Positions 29,517-38,768 of a stretch of DNA of 64,000 nt are shown here, in pieces; within the stretch, counting starts at the first letter, position 1, and each line of letters starts with the position of its first letter. The stretch is from the NCBI RefSeq assembly GCF_005503555.1, contig NZ_SCNG01000001.1, positions 1,798,001-1,862,000 on the forward strand, read 5' to 3'. Both the position numbers and the translations under genes were made by a program. The notes beneath the pieces are model-generated. The model had not been told where the DNA came from, searched no databases, and saw nothing but the letters and a program-made list of their open reading frames with translations. The stretch is from Rudaea sp. 3F27F6. GTDB taxonomy: Bacteria > Pseudomonadota > Gammaproteobacteria > Xanthomonadales > Rhodanobacteraceae.

Positions 29517-30908
29517 TCATTGCACCGGAGCGGCGCCGAACCAGTGGTTGGATGCAGCCAGTGCGGCCACATCGCCGACGATGAGCAGCGCCGGCGCGTG
29601 CACATCGAATGCGCGCGCGCACTCGACCAATTCGGCGAGCAGGCCGACGAGCACGCGTTGCTGCGGCCGCGTGCCGTTCTCGACGATCGCGAACGGCGTC
29701 GCCGGCGACCAGCCGTCGGCGTAGAGGCTGTCGCGCAGCGTCGCCGCTTCGGCCACGCCCATGTAGATCGCGAGCGTCTCGCCGGCGGCGGTGAGTTCGC
29801 CGGCCTCGCTGTCGCTGCGCCGGCGATGCGCGGTGGCGAAGCGCACGCTCTGCGCGTGATCGCGATGGGTCAGCGGAATGCCGGCATAGGCAGCGCAGGC
29901 GATCGCCGCGGTGATGCCCGGAACGATGGAATACTCAATGCCGTGCGCGCGCAGGTACTCGATCTCTTCGCCGCCGCGACCGAAGATGAAAGGATCGCCG
30001 CCCTTGATGCGCACGACATGCCTGCCCATGCGCGCATGCTCGACGAGCAGAGCATTGATCGCCGCCTGCGGCGTGTGATGCTTGCCGACGATCTTGCCGA
30101 CGTCGATGCGCTCGGCGTCGCGGCGTGCCAGATCGAGGATTTCGGCGCTGACGAGGCGATCGTAGAGGATCACGTCAGCTTCGTTGAGCGCGCGCAGAGC
30201 ATGCAAGGTCAGCAGGCCCGGATCGCCGGGACCGGCGCCGACGAGCGCCACCGAGCCTGGTGCTCCGTCGGGCACTTCGGCGCGTTCCAGCTCCGCGTCG
30301 AGCGCCACGCGGGCCTCATCAACGCGGCGCGCGCGCACGAGTTGCGCGATCGGGCCGCGCAGCACGGTCTCGTAGAAACGCCGGCGTGGTTCAACGCGCG
30401 CGTAGCGTACACGAATACGCTCGCGCGCCTGCGCGAGCAGGGCGGCCAGCGCGCCCCAGCTTTGATCGAACAGGGTTTCGATGCGTTCGCGCGCCAGCCG
30501 CGCAAGCATCGGCGCGACGCCGCCCGAGGAAATCGCGATCGTCAGCGGTGCACGGTCGACGATCGCCGGCACGTGGAAACTCGACAGCTGTGCATCGTCG
30601 ACGACATTGACGAACAGGCGCCGTGCCGTGGCCGCTGCAGCCACGGCCGTATTGACCGCCGCGTCGTCGGTCGCAGCGATCACGAGCCAGGCGCCGTCGA
30701 GGCAGGTTTCATCGAACGCCTGCGCTCGATGCGCCAGCCGGCCTTCGCTAGCTGACTGCGTGAGATTCTCGCTCAGTGCGGGCGCGACGATTTCGACCTG
30801 CGCGCCCGCGGCCAGAAGCAGCGCCGCCTTGCGTTCGGCCACGGCGCCGCCGCCGACGATCCGTACGCGGCGGCCGGCGAGATCGGCAAAAATCGGAAAC
30901 AGATTCAT
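29517..30908 (-). CDS. cysG: Siroheme synthase CysG (trifunctional)
   Basis: A 463-residue fusion. The N-terminal part (about 1-210) is the precorrin-2 dehydrogenase/sirohydrochlorin ferrochelatase with [19 protein letters not shown]. The C-terminal part (about 215-455) is uroporphyrinogen-III methyltransferase with [37 protein letters not shown] and [20 protein letters not shown]. It makes siroheme for sulfite and nitrite reductases. It is a single gene here, with no cys genes beside it. Confidence 0.95.
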   Translation of the reverse strand: MNLFPIFADLAGRRVRIVGGGAVAERKAALLLAAGAQVEIVAPALSENLTQSASEGRLAHRAQAFDETCLDGAWLVIAATDDAAVNTAVAAAATARRLFVNVVDDAQLSSFHVPAIVDRAPLTIAISSGGVAPMLARLARERIETLFDQSWGALAALLAQARERIRVRYARVEPRRRFYETVLRGPIAQLVRARRVDEARVALDAELERAEVPDGAPGSVALVGAGPGDPGLLTLHALRALNEADVILYDRLVSAEILDLARRDAERIDVGKIVGKHHTPQAAINALLVEHARMGRHVVRIKGGDPFIFGRGGEEIEYLRAHGIEYSIVPGITAAIACAAYAGIPLTHRDHAQSVRFATAHRRRSDSEAGELTAAGETLAIYMGVAEAATLRDSLYADGWSPATPFAIVENGTRPQQRVLVGLLAELVECARAFDVHAPALLIVGDVAALAASNHWFGAAPVQ

Positions 30909-30965
30909 CGGCGTTCGAAGCGTTATTCGAACGCCGATTTTGACATGGACCGCGTACGCTAGAAG

Positions 30966-31715
30966 TCAGCGCGTGCCGCCCGAGGCGATCAGCTTCTCGC
31001 CGGTCAGCCACGCCGAATCATTGGAAGCGAGGAAAACCGCGATCGAGGCGATGTCTTCCGGCTGGCCGAGGCGGCCGAGCGGGGTCTGCGCGATCATCTG
31101 CTTTTCGAAATCGCTGCCGATGATGCCGGCCGCATGGGTGCCTTCGGTTTCCACGCCGCCCGGGTTGATCGAATTGACCCGGATCTTCTTCGGCGCCAGT
31201 TCCTTCGACAGCACGTGGGTGATCGTGTCGACCGCGCCTTTCGTCGCCGCGTAGATCGACGAGCCCGGCAGGCCGAGCTGGCTGGCGACCGAACTGATGT
31301 TGACGACGTTACCGCCTTCCGCGCCGAAGTGCTTCACCGCTTCGCGCGTGGCCTGCAGCAGACCGAGCACATTGATGTTGAACTGGCGGTGGAATAGTTC
31401 CTCGGTCACTTCCTCGAGCGGCACGAACTGATAAACGCCCGCGTTGTTGACGAGTATGTCGAGACGGCCGTAGGTCTTCTTCGTCTCCGCGAACAGACGC
31501 TCGACATCCGCGGACTTGGCCACGTCGCCCTGCACGGCGATAGCCTTGCCGCCGGCCGCGGTGATCTCCGCGACGACGCGATCGGCGCCTTCGCGGCTCG
31601 CCGCGTAATTGACCACGACCGCCGCGCCGGCCGCGGCCAGCGCCTTCGCGATGCCCGCACCGATGCCTTTCGAAGCGCCTGTCACCACCGCCACTTTGCT
31701 CTGTAACTTGCTCAT
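30966..31715 (-). CDS. Short-chain dehydrogenase/reductase
   Basis: A 249-residue classical SDR. The cofactor site is VVTGASKGIGAGIAKAL. The structural motif is NNAG, and the catalytic Tyr/Lys are in SIYAATKGAVDTI. Basic residues after the second strand suggest NADPH use. The substrate is unknown; similar proteins are called glucose 1-dehydrogenase or FabG-like. A 16-bp palindrome 28 bases ahead of the start, and the ArsR regulator gene just upstream on the same strand, suggest that it is repressed by that regulator. Confidence 0.85.
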   Translation of the reverse strand: MSKLQSKVAVVTGASKGIGAGIAKALAAAGAAVVVNYAASREGADRVVAEITAAGGKAIAVQGDVAKSADVERLFAETKKTYGRLDILVNNAGVYQFVPLEEVTEELFHRQFNINVLGLLQATREAVKHFGAEGGNVVNISSVASQLGLPGSSIYAATKGAVDTITHVLSKELAPKKIRVNSINPGGVETEGTHAAGIIGSDFEKQMIAQTPLGRLGQPEDIASIAVFLASNDSAWLTGEKLIASGGTR

Positions 31716-31742
31716 ATGCTTATCCCGTTGGAAGAATGTCAA

Positions 31743-31758
31743 TTAGATGATTATCTAA
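31743..31758. promoter_or_regulatory. Palindromic operator TTAGATGATTATCTAA
   Basis: Perfect 6-4-6 palindrome (TTAGAT-GATT-ATCTAA) in an AT-rich island between the ArsR gene and the SDR gene, 28 bases ahead of the SDR start. Further TAAC/TCTAAC half-sites follow at 31757-31767. It is the expected size and place for an ArsR-family operator. Confidence 0.6.
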
Positions 31759-31841
31759 CTGTCTAACTCATAAGGGGTGCAGGACGAGCCCTTTCAAGGC
31801 CGGCAACGAAGAAAATTCAAAGTGCGCCGCAGAGCGGCGAA

Positions 31842-32132
31842 TCAGATCGCCGCGAGCCGGGCCAGGTAGGCGGCGAGCACGTCGCGGCGCAGGACCAGAT
31901 GCACGAACTTGCCTTCGCGCACGAGATCGATCAGGCCGGCGGTTTCCAGTTCCTTGAGGTGATGCGAGATCGTCGCCGCACTGACTTTGTGCGCGCCCTG
32001 CAAGGCGCTGCACGGCGTCGCCTGATCGCAATTGCCGATCTGCTGCAGTATCTCGACGCGTCGCGGTTCGGCCAGCGCGCGCGCGATGCGGGCGAACTGG
32101 CGATCGTCGAGTGCGGTCTTGGCCTGGGGCAT
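31842..32132 (-). CDS. ArsR-family winged-helix repressor
   Basis: A 96-residue regulator. The wHTH is [18 protein letters not shown], then [19 protein letters not shown] and the wing [12 protein letters not shown]. The paired Cys of metal-sensing ArsR proteins are not in the usual helix: the two Cys (NCDQATPC) lie earlier, so metal sensing is not clear. It lies 126 bases upstream of the SDR gene on the same strand with a palindromic operator between, suggesting a regulator-target pair. The ATG at 32132 fits the family length. Confidence 0.85.
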   Translation of the reverse strand: MPQAKTALDDRQFARIARALAEPRRVEILQQIGNCDQATPCSALQGAHKVSAATISHHLKELETAGLIDLVREGKFVHLVLRRDVLAAYLARLAAI

Positions 32133-32205
32133 GTGCTCAAGAATGGGTGCACATTGGCATCGATGCAAGCCATCCCGTGCGAACGGACTTTCCACTTGCC
32201 GAAAC

Positions 32206-32233
32206 GCAACGGCCCGGAAACCCGGGCCGTTGC
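32206..32233 (-). terminator. Strong hairpin behind the RND efflux operon
   Basis: The perfect 12-bp stem GCAACGGCCCGG/CCGGGCCGTTGC, with a four-base loop, lies 22 bases past the stop of the efflux permease. On the minus strand it is followed by GTTT, so the T-run is short; a terminator is likely but not certain. Confidence 0.6.
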
Positions 32234-32255
32234 ATCGACATCAACGCGTATCGAC

Positions 32256-35200
32256 TCAATGCGCGCCGTGCTGCTCCGCCTCCGCGAGCGCCGCCTGGGT
32301 TTCCTCATTCGATTCGAGCTTGTCGCCGAGCAGGCGGCGCACGAACACGTAGAAGACCGGGATGAACAGCAGGCCGAGGAAGGTCGCGAACAACATGCCG
32401 CCGATGACGCCCGTACCGATCGCATGACGCGAATTGGCGCCGGCGCCGGTCGAAATCGCGAGCGGGAACACGCCGAGGATGAACGCGAACGAGGTCATCA
32501 GGATCGGGCGCAGACGCAAACGGGCCGCATCGATCACGGCCGCGCCGAGTGGACGCCCGCGACGCTGTTCGTCGACGCAGAATTCGACGATCAGGATCGC
32601 GTTCTTCGCCGCCAGACCGATGATGGTCAAGATTCCGATCTTGAAGTAGACGTCGTTGGTCAGACCGCGTCCCCAGGTTGCGAGAAGGGCGCCGGTGATG
32701 CCGAGCGGAACGACCAACAGCACGGCGAACGGAATCGACCAGCTCTCGTACAGCGCGGCGAGGCAGAGGAACACGACCAGGATCGACAGCGCATACAACA
32801 TCGGCGCCTGATTGCCCGAGATGATTTCCTGCAGCGACTGGCCGGTCCAGTCGAAGCCAAAACCGGCCGGCAATTCCTTGTTGATGATGTTGGTTATCGC
32901 GTCCATCGCCGCACCCGAACTGCTGCCGGGCGCTTCGGCACCGACGATTTCGATCGCTTCGAAGCCGTTGTAGCGGGTCAGCGCGGGCGGTCCGAAGCTC
33001 CACTTCGTCTGCACCACGTTCGACAGCGGAATCATCGCCGGCACCTTGGCCGTGCCGCCGCCGCTGGTCGGCACGGTCGAGCTTTGCGTCGCGCTCGGCA
33101 GATAGAAACGCGTCAGGCCCTCGGTCGAGGCGCGATACTGCGCATCGGCCTGCATGTTGACGCGCAGCACGCGGCCGCCGTAGAAAAAGTCGTTGGCGTA
33201 AACCGGAGCGAGCATCAGCTGGATGGCCGTATAGACATCCGACAGCGACACCCCCATCGACTGCGCCTGCACGCGGTCGACCGTCATCAGCAGCTGCGGC
33301 GCGTTCGGCAGCACGTTCGGACGTACGTTGGCGAGCAGATCCTTCTTCTCTGCGGCTTTGCCGAGCAAAGTATTTTGCGCGGCGATCAGCGCGTCGTGAC
33401 CCTGGCCTGAGCGGTCCTGCAGATAGAGATCGAAGCCGCCGAACTGAGACAGGCCGCGGATCGTCGGCAGGTTGACGACGAACACCATGGCGTCCTTGAC
33501 GCCGCCGAACAGCTGGCCCTGGAATTTTCGGATCAGTTCCATCGCCGTGTGCTGACGGCTGTCCCAGTCCTTGAGCTTGACGAAGGCCATGCCGACGTTT
33601 TCGCCGTTGCCGACGAAGCTGAAGCCGCTGATCGCGAAGACGTGGTCGACTTCCGGGTCCTTGCGCAGCATGTCCGAAACCTGATCCATGACCGTATTGG
33701 TGCGCTGGATGCCGGTGCCCGACGGCAGCGTCGCGATGACCAGCGCATAGCCCTGGTCTTCGTCGGGCACGAAGCTTGTCGGCAGGACTTTGAACAGCCA
33801 GCCGCAGATCAGCGCGACGACGAGGAACACCGCCATCCACGACGGCATGTGGCGGATCGCGCCGGTGATGTGGCCGACATAAGTGTGGCGCACCCACTCG
33901 AACACGCGGTCGAAGGCGCGGAACGCGATGTTCTTCTTGCCGTGTTCGTGCACGGGTTTGATGATCGTCGCGCACAGCGCGGGCGTGAACGCGAGCGCGA
34001 GGAAGGCCGAGAACGCCGTCGACAGCGCGATGGTCAGAGCGAACTGCTTGTAGATCACGCCGACCGAACCCGACTGTAGCGCACTCGGAATGAACACCGC
34101 CATCAGCACCAGGGCGATCGCGACGACCGCGCCGGAAATCTGGTCCATCGCCTTGCGCGTGGCTTCCTTCGGCGACAGGCCTTCCTCGGTCATGATGCGT
34201 TCGACGTTCTCGATCACGACGATGGCGTCGTCGACGACGATACCGATCGCGAGCACCATGCCGAACAAAGTGAGCTGGTTGATCGAAAAGCCGACCGCCC
34301 ACATCGACAGGAAGCCGCCCATCAGCGCGACCGGAATAACCAGGGTGGCGATGATCGTCGCGCGGAAGTTCTGCAGGAACATCAGCATGACGATGAAGAC
34401 GAGGACGATCGCCTCGAACAGGGTCTGCACGACTTCCTTGATCGAGATCTTGATGAAGTCCGTGGTGTCGTAAGGCAGCACGTAGACGACGCCCGGCGGG
34501 AAGGTCGGCTTGAGCTGTTCGAGCTTGGCGATCACCTCGTCGCGCACGGTCAGCGCGTTCGCGTCGCCCGACAACTGCACGCCGAGGCCGGCCACGCCCT
34601 TGCCGTCGAAGGTCGAACGCAGGCCGTAGCTGAACGGGCCGAGTTCGACGCGGGCGACGTCGCGCAGGCGCACCGAGGTGCCGTCGTTGTTGGTACGCAG
34701 AATGATGTTGCGGAATTCGTCAGGGCTGGTGAAGCGGCCTTCGGCGATGACCGGCGCGGTGAACGCGTCGCCGGCCGGCGCCGGTTCCGAACCGATCGAA
34801 CCCGCCGCGATCTGCACGTTCTGCGCGCGCACCGCGTTGAGCGCGTCGACCGGCGACATGCTGTAGCCGTGCAGCTTGTCGGCGTCGAGCCAGATGCGCA
34901 TCGCGTATTCGGAACCGATCTGGCGCGTGCTGCCGACGCCCGGAATACGCGCGATCTGGTCGGCGACGCTCTGCGACATGAAGTTGTTCAGCGCGGCCGA
35001 GTCGTAGCGCCCGTCTTCCGAGACGAGCGAGAAGAACATCAAGAAGTCGGGGTTGGTCTTCAACACCGTGATGCCCTGCGCGGTCACTTCGGACGGCAGG
35101 CGCGGCGTCGCCAGCGAGACGCGGTTCTGCGTCTGCACCTGGGCGATGTCGGGATCGGTGCCGGGCTGGAAGGTCAGCGTGATCGTCGCGTTGCCGTTCG

Positions 35201-35450
35201 CGCTCGAGGTCGAGCTGAAGTACATCAGATTGTCGATGCTGGTCAGCTGCTGCTCGATGACCTGGGTGACGGTCTTCTGCACCGTGTCGGCATCTGCGCC
35301 CTGATACGTTGCGCTGACCGCGACCTGGGTCGGCGCGATTGCCGGGTAGGACGCGATGCTCAGATTGAGGATGGCGATCACGCCGCCCATCGTGATCAGG
35401 ATCGCGATCACCCAGGCGAAGATGGGGCGGTCGATAAAAAATCTAGGCAT
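32256..35450 (-). CDS. RND multidrug efflux permease (HAE1, AcrB/MexB-like)
   Basis: A 1064-residue inner-membrane proton-driven pump. It starts MPRFFIDRPIFAWVIAILIT, the standard HAE1 N-terminus. TM4 carries the proton-relay Asp pair in IGIVVDDAIVVIENVERI. The twelve-helix layout has two large periplasmic loops, and the C-terminal half has IGLAAKNAILIVEF. It should export hydrophobic toxic compounds with the membrane-fusion protein coded 116 bases upstream. No outer-membrane channel gene is adjacent, so a TolC/OprM from elsewhere must be shared. Confidence 0.94.
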   Translation of the reverse strand: MPRFFIDRPIFAWVIAILITMGGVIAILNLSIASYPAIAPTQVAVSATYQGADADTVQKTVTQVIEQQLTSIDNLMYFSSTSSANGNATITLTFQPGTDPDIAQVQTQNRVSLATPRLPSEVTAQGITVLKTNPDFLMFFSLVSEDGRYDSAALNNFMSQSVADQIARIPGVGSTRQIGSEYAMRIWLDADKLHGYSMSPVDALNAVRAQNVQIAAGSIGSEPAPAGDAFTAPVIAEGRFTSPDEFRNIILRTNNDGTSVRLRDVARVELGPFSYGLRSTFDGKGVAGLGVQLSGDANALTVRDEVIAKLEQLKPTFPPGVVYVLPYDTTDFIKISIKEVVQTLFEAIVLVFIVMLMFLQNFRATIIATLVIPVALMGGFLSMWAVGFSINQLTLFGMVLAIGIVVDDAIVVIENVERIMTEEGLSPKEATRKAMDQISGAVVAIALVLMAVFIPSALQSGSVGVIYKQFALTIALSTAFSAFLALAFTPALCATIIKPVHEHGKKNIAFRAFDRVFEWVRHTYVGHITGAIRHMPSWMAVFLVVALICGWLFKVLPTSFVPDEDQGYALVIATLPSGTGIQRTNTVMDQVSDMLRKDPEVDHVFAISGFSFVGNGENVGMAFVKLKDWDSRQHTAMELIRKFQGQLFGGVKDAMVFVVNLPTIRGLSQFGGFDLYLQDRSGQGHDALIAAQNTLLGKAAEKKDLLANVRPNVLPNAPQLLMTVDRVQAQSMGVSLSDVYTAIQLMLAPVYANDFFYGGRVLRVNMQADAQYRASTEGLTRFYLPSATQSSTVPTSGGGTAKVPAMIPLSNVVQTKWSFGPPALTRYNGFEAIEIVGAEAPGSSSGAAMDAITNIINKELPAGFGFDWTGQSLQEIISGNQAPMLYALSILVVFLCLAALYESWSIPFAVLLVVPLGITGALLATWGRGLTNDVYFKIGILTIIGLAAKNAILIVEFCVDEQRRGRPLGAAVIDAARLRLRPILMTSFAFILGVFPLAISTGAGANSRHAIGTGVIGGMLFATFLGLLFIPVFYVFVRRLLGDKLESNEETQAALAEAEQHGAH

Positions 35451-35566
35451 GGGAAATTCCTACGAGCCTCAGGCTGTGCTTGTCGTTCCGGCACGCGCCG
35501 GAGTCGGTCCGCTTTTCGTGCTTCAAGATCACGCTGTTCGATCCGTCACGACGAGCAGCGCTTGGG

Positions 35567-36754
35567 TCAGTGCTTGTCCGCCGGTGCAGCGGCCGCGGCC
35601 TGCGCGGGTGCGCCCGCTGCCGCCGGCGGCTGGAACGGAACCGCCTTCGCCGGCGCGCCGGGCTTCACCTTCATCACGCCGGAGACCACGATCTGGTCGC
35701 CGTCGGCGAGGCCGTCGGTAACGATCCACTCCCCGCTCTTGAGCGTGTCGGTGGAAACGCGCTTCTGCACGACCTTGCCGTCGCCGCCGACCACGAACAC
35801 GAACGGACCCTGCGCGTCGCGCTGCACCGCTGCCTGCGAAACGCGCCAGGCATGCGCGAGATCGCCGAGGGTCAGGCGCACGTTGACGTACTGGCCCGGC
35901 AGCAGCCGGTGTTCGGCGTTCGCCACCGAAGCGCGCAAGGTCACCGCGCCGGTCGACGGATCGACGGCGGTGTCGGAAAAATCGAGAACGCCGGCGACGC
36001 CATTCGGATTGCCGCCCTGATCAAGCAGCTCGACCTTGGCTTTGCCCTGATCGGCGAGGGTGACGCTGCCTTTGGCCGCGGCCTGGCGCAGCGTGTCGAT
36101 CTGGCCGACCGCCTGGCTGAAATTGACGTAGATCGGATCGACCTGTTCGACCGTGGTCAGCAGCGTGGCATCGCCTTGACCCACCAGAGCGCCTTCGGTC
36201 ACCTGTTGCTGGCCGGAGCGGCCCGAAATCGGCGCCACCACGTCGGTGTAGCCGAGATTGATCTTCGCCGTGTCGAGGCTGGCCTTGGCCTGCTGCACCG
36301 CCGCGGCGGACGTACGCTCGGCGGCGACCGCGTTGTCGACGTCGCTCTTCGACAACAGACCTTTGGCGCCGACGGAGCGCGCACGGTCTGCGGCGACGCG
36401 ATTGTTTTCGTAGGTCGCATTAGCCGAGGCGAGGTTGGCGATCTGCACGTTCAACGCGGCGCGGTAGGGCGCCGGGTCGATCTGGAACAGCGTTTGACCT
36501 TCCTTTACATCGCTGCCTTCGGTGTAGACGCGCTTAAGCAGCACGCCGGCGACGCGTGCGCGCACATCCGCGCTGCGCGTAGCGGACAGGCGCCCGACCA
36601 AGTCCTGGGTCAGCGGCACGCTTTCCGATTTGGCTTGGACCACGCCGACTTCGGGCGGCGGCGGGGTCTGCTGTTGCTGCTGGGATTTGGCGCAGCCGGC
36701 GGCGAGTGCGATGACTGCCGCGAGAAGTACGGGACGCACGGAGATCAGGGGCAT
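35567..36754 (-). CDS. RND efflux membrane-fusion protein (AcrA/MexA-like)
   Basis: A 395-residue periplasmic adaptor. The signal region LAAVIALAAGC ends in a Cys followed by a Gln run, so it is probably a lipoprotein. The barrel-sandwich hybrid (VRARVAGVLLKRVYTEGSDV), an alpha-hairpin, the second lipoyl half (INLGYTDVVAPISGRSGQQQ) and the beta-barrel domains are in order. It joins the permease at 32256 to an outer-membrane channel. The tail is Ala/Pro-rich. The ATG at 36754 is used; the longer frame reaches back into the operator region. Confidence 0.92.
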   Translation of the reverse strand: MPLISVRPVLLAAVIALAAGCAKSQQQQQTPPPPEVGVVQAKSESVPLTQDLVGRLSATRSADVRARVAGVLLKRVYTEGSDVKEGQTLFQIDPAPYRAALNVQIANLASANATYENNRVAADRARSVGAKGLLSKSDVDNAVAAERTSAAAVQQAKASLDTAKINLGYTDVVAPISGRSGQQQVTEGALVGQGDATLLTTVEQVDPIYVNFSQAVGQIDTLRQAAAKGSVTLADQGKAKVELLDQGGNPNGVAGVLDFSDTAVDPSTGAVTLRASVANAEHRLLPGQYVNVRLTLGDLAHAWRVSQAAVQRDAQGPFVFVVGGDGKVVQKRVSTDTLKSGEWIVTDGLADGDQIVVSGVMKVKPGAPAKAVPFQPPAAAGAPAQAAAAAPADKH

Positions 36755-36845
36755 GGGAGCCTCATAGCGGGTGGAACAGCAAAGGGCCGGCCAAGAAGCT
36801 CGCGCAAATTCGGCGCAAAGGCAAGTCCGGCCAGGTGGATTATTG

Positions 36846-36857
36846 TACTGATCAGTA
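36846..36857. promoter_or_regulatory. Palindrome TACTGATCAGTA upstream of the efflux operon
   Basis: Perfect 12-base palindrome, extended by TG/TG and AT-rich flanks, about 90 bases ahead of the membrane-fusion start. On the minus strand it begins right after TTTACA, a possible -35 box. Size and place fit a TetR-family operator of an RND pump, but no regulator gene is next to it. Confidence 0.5.
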
Positions 36858-36924
36858 TGTAAAGAAATGTTGCGGCGCGACATTCTGCGCCAGCTGCCAC
36901 ACGATCAGCCGCCCTCCGCGGGCG

Positions 36925-38040
36925 TCAGTGACGGTGTCCGCCGGCGAGATATTCGCGGCTCTGCATCTCGATCAGGCGGCTTTCGGTACGCGCAAATTCG
37001 AACTTGAGGCGCTTGCCGCGGTACAGCTCGGGGATCGGCACGGCCGCGGACAGCACGAGATTGACGCCGCGGTCGTAGAACTCGTCGACGAGGTTGACGA
37101 AGCGTCGCGCCGCGTCTTCGCTCGCGGAAAAATCGACGAACTGCGGCACCCCGGACACGAGTACGGTGTGGAAGCTCTTGCCGATCTCGATGTAGTCGGC
37201 GACCGCGCGCGGACCTTCACACAGCGCGGCGAACTCGAACCAGATCGCGCCGTCGCTCTGGCGCACGATCGGGATTTCGCGGCCGTTGATCTCGATCGAT
37301 GCCGGGATTCGGGATTCGGGATTGGCGATTCGGGAAACGTCTGCGAATACGGCGGACAGGCGCTTTTCCGCAGCCTCGCCGAGCGGGGTGAAGTAGACGC
37401 CGGCCTGGGCGAGCGTGCGCAGGCGATAGTCCTGCACGGCGTCGAGGCTGACGATTTCGCAATTGTTTTCGAGCAGCTCGATCGCAGGCAGGAAGCGCTC
37501 GCGCTGCAGTCCGTCCTTGTACAGGTCCTTCGGCACGATGTTCGAGGTCGTGACCAGGGTGACGCCGCGGGCGAACAGATGCTTGAGCAGGCCGCCGAGG
37601 ATCATCGCGTCGCCGATATCGGTGACGAAGAACTCGTCGAGGCAGAACACGCGCGCTTCGGCGGCGAAATGCGCGGCGACGGCGACGAGCGGGTCTTCGT
37701 GTCCCTTGAGCCGGTTCAATTCCGCGTGCACTTCCTGCATGAAGCGGTGGAAATGCCGGCGCAGCTTGGCTTCGATCGGCAGCGACTCGAAGAACAGATC
37801 GACGAGGAAGGTCTTGCCGCGTCCGACCGAGCCGTACAGATACAGTCCGCGTACCGGCGGCGTGGTGCGCAGACGCTGCCACCACTTGGTCTTTTCCGCG
37901 GCGAGCAGGTCGGCCTGGATGCGGTCGAGATGGGCGAGCACGGCGCGCTGCGCCGGATCGTCCTCCCAGCGCTTGTCGGCGACGCCCTGCGCGTAGAGCG
38001 CGCTCGGCGTGCCGGCTTCGACGGCGACGAGCCGGTTCAT
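36925..38040 (-). CDS. zapE: Cell division protein ZapE (AFG1-like ATPase)
   Basis: A 371-residue AAA ATPase of the AFG1/ZapE family, a Z-ring-associated protein. Walker A is YGSVGRGKTFLVDLFF and Walker B is ARVFCLDEFFVTDIGDAMIL. Residues 236-246 (SRIANPESRIP) are coded by a GGGATTCG-type short repeat and look like an in-frame insertion between two conserved blocks. The start ATG overlaps the stop of the hydrolase gene upstream (ATGA), so the two are translationally coupled. Confidence 0.92.
   Translation of the reverse strand: MNRLVAVEAGTPSALYAQGVADKRWEDDPAQRAVLAHLDRIQADLLAAEKTKWWQRLRTTPPVRGLYLYGSVGRGKTFLVDLFFESLPIEAKLRRHFHRFMQEVHAELNRLKGHEDPLVAVAAHFAAEARVFCLDEFFVTDIGDAMILGGLLKHLFARGVTLVTTSNIVPKDLYKDGLQRERFLPAIELLENNCEIVSLDAVQDYRLRTLAQAGVYFTPLGEAAEKRLSAVFADVSRIANPESRIPASIEINGREIPIVRQSDGAIWFEFAALCEGPRAVADYIEIGKSFHTVLVSGVPQFVDFSASEDAARRFVNLVDEFYDRGVNLVLSAAVPIPELYRGKRLKFEFARTESRLIEMQSREYLAGGHRH
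37303..37335. repeat. GGGATTCG tandem repeat inside zapE
   Basis: About three and a half imperfect copies of a seven-base unit (GGGATTC) in a row. The same repeat type is common between genes in Xanthomonadaceae; here it is inside a reading frame and keeps it open. Confidence 0.75.
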
Positions 38041-38729
38041 GCGCTGCTGTCCGCGAGCGGCGGCAGATTGGCGCGCACCCGGTCCTGCACGATGCTGCGC
38101 AGTTCGATCAGCTTGCCGTGGAAGAAGTGTCCGGTGTCGGGCAGGCGCACCAGGGTCGGTGCGGGCCGGGTCGCGGCGACGAAATTGTAGACCGCGTGCG
38201 GATCGACCACTTCGTCGGCTTCGCCCTGGATCACCAGCCACGGGCAGGTCGGCACGGGCACTACGCTGAAATCGAGCCGCGTGACCGCGGGCGCGACGGT
38301 GATCAGCTGGCGCACCGGCATCAGGCCGGCGACGCGCGTCGCGACGTAGCTGCCGAACGAGAAACCAGCCATCCAGAGTTGATCCCGAGGCCGCACTGCC
38401 TGCACCCAGCGCGCGACCGCAAGCGCGTCCTCGGTTTCACCGGCGCCATTGTCGAAGGTGCCTTCCGATGCGCCGACGCCGCGGAAATTGAAGCGCACGG
38501 TCGCCAGGCCGAGTTCGCGCAGGGCGCGTTCCAGCATGGTCACGACCTTGTTCGTCATCGTGCCGCCCTGCAGCGGGTGCGGATGGCAGATGACAGCAAT
38601 CGCCGCGCGCGCGATATCGGCCTGCGCCACGTCGGTCGCAACTTCGAGCATGCCGGCGGGGCCGGGCAGGGCGAACTTGGCGGCGGCTTCGGGGAACCGG
38701 CCCGGAGCCGGGGTCTGAACGGTATTCAT
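38037..38729 (-). CDS. Alpha/beta hydrolase (COG2945 type)
   Basis: A 230-residue cytoplasmic hydrolase. The oxyanion region is ICHPHPLQGGTMTNKVV. The nucleophile elbow is MAGFSFGSYVA (Ser in GFSFG). The acid is near GEADEVVDP and the His is in LPDTGHFFHG. The natural substrate of this family is not known. It is coupled by a four-base overlap to zapE. Confidence 0.87.
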   Translation of the reverse strand: MNTVQTPAPGRFPEAAAKFALPGPAGMLEVATDVAQADIARAAIAVICHPHPLQGGTMTNKVVTMLERALRELGLATVRFNFRGVGASEGTFDNGAGETEDALAVARWVQAVRPRDQLWMAGFSFGSYVATRVAGLMPVRQLITVAPAVTRLDFSVVPVPTCPWLVIQGEADEVVDPHAVYNFVAATRPAPTLVRLPDTGHFFHGKLIELRSIVQDRVRANLPPLADSSA

Positions 38730-38768
38730 GGGGTTGCGAATGATACTCGAAGCCTACATGGTCTCCGC

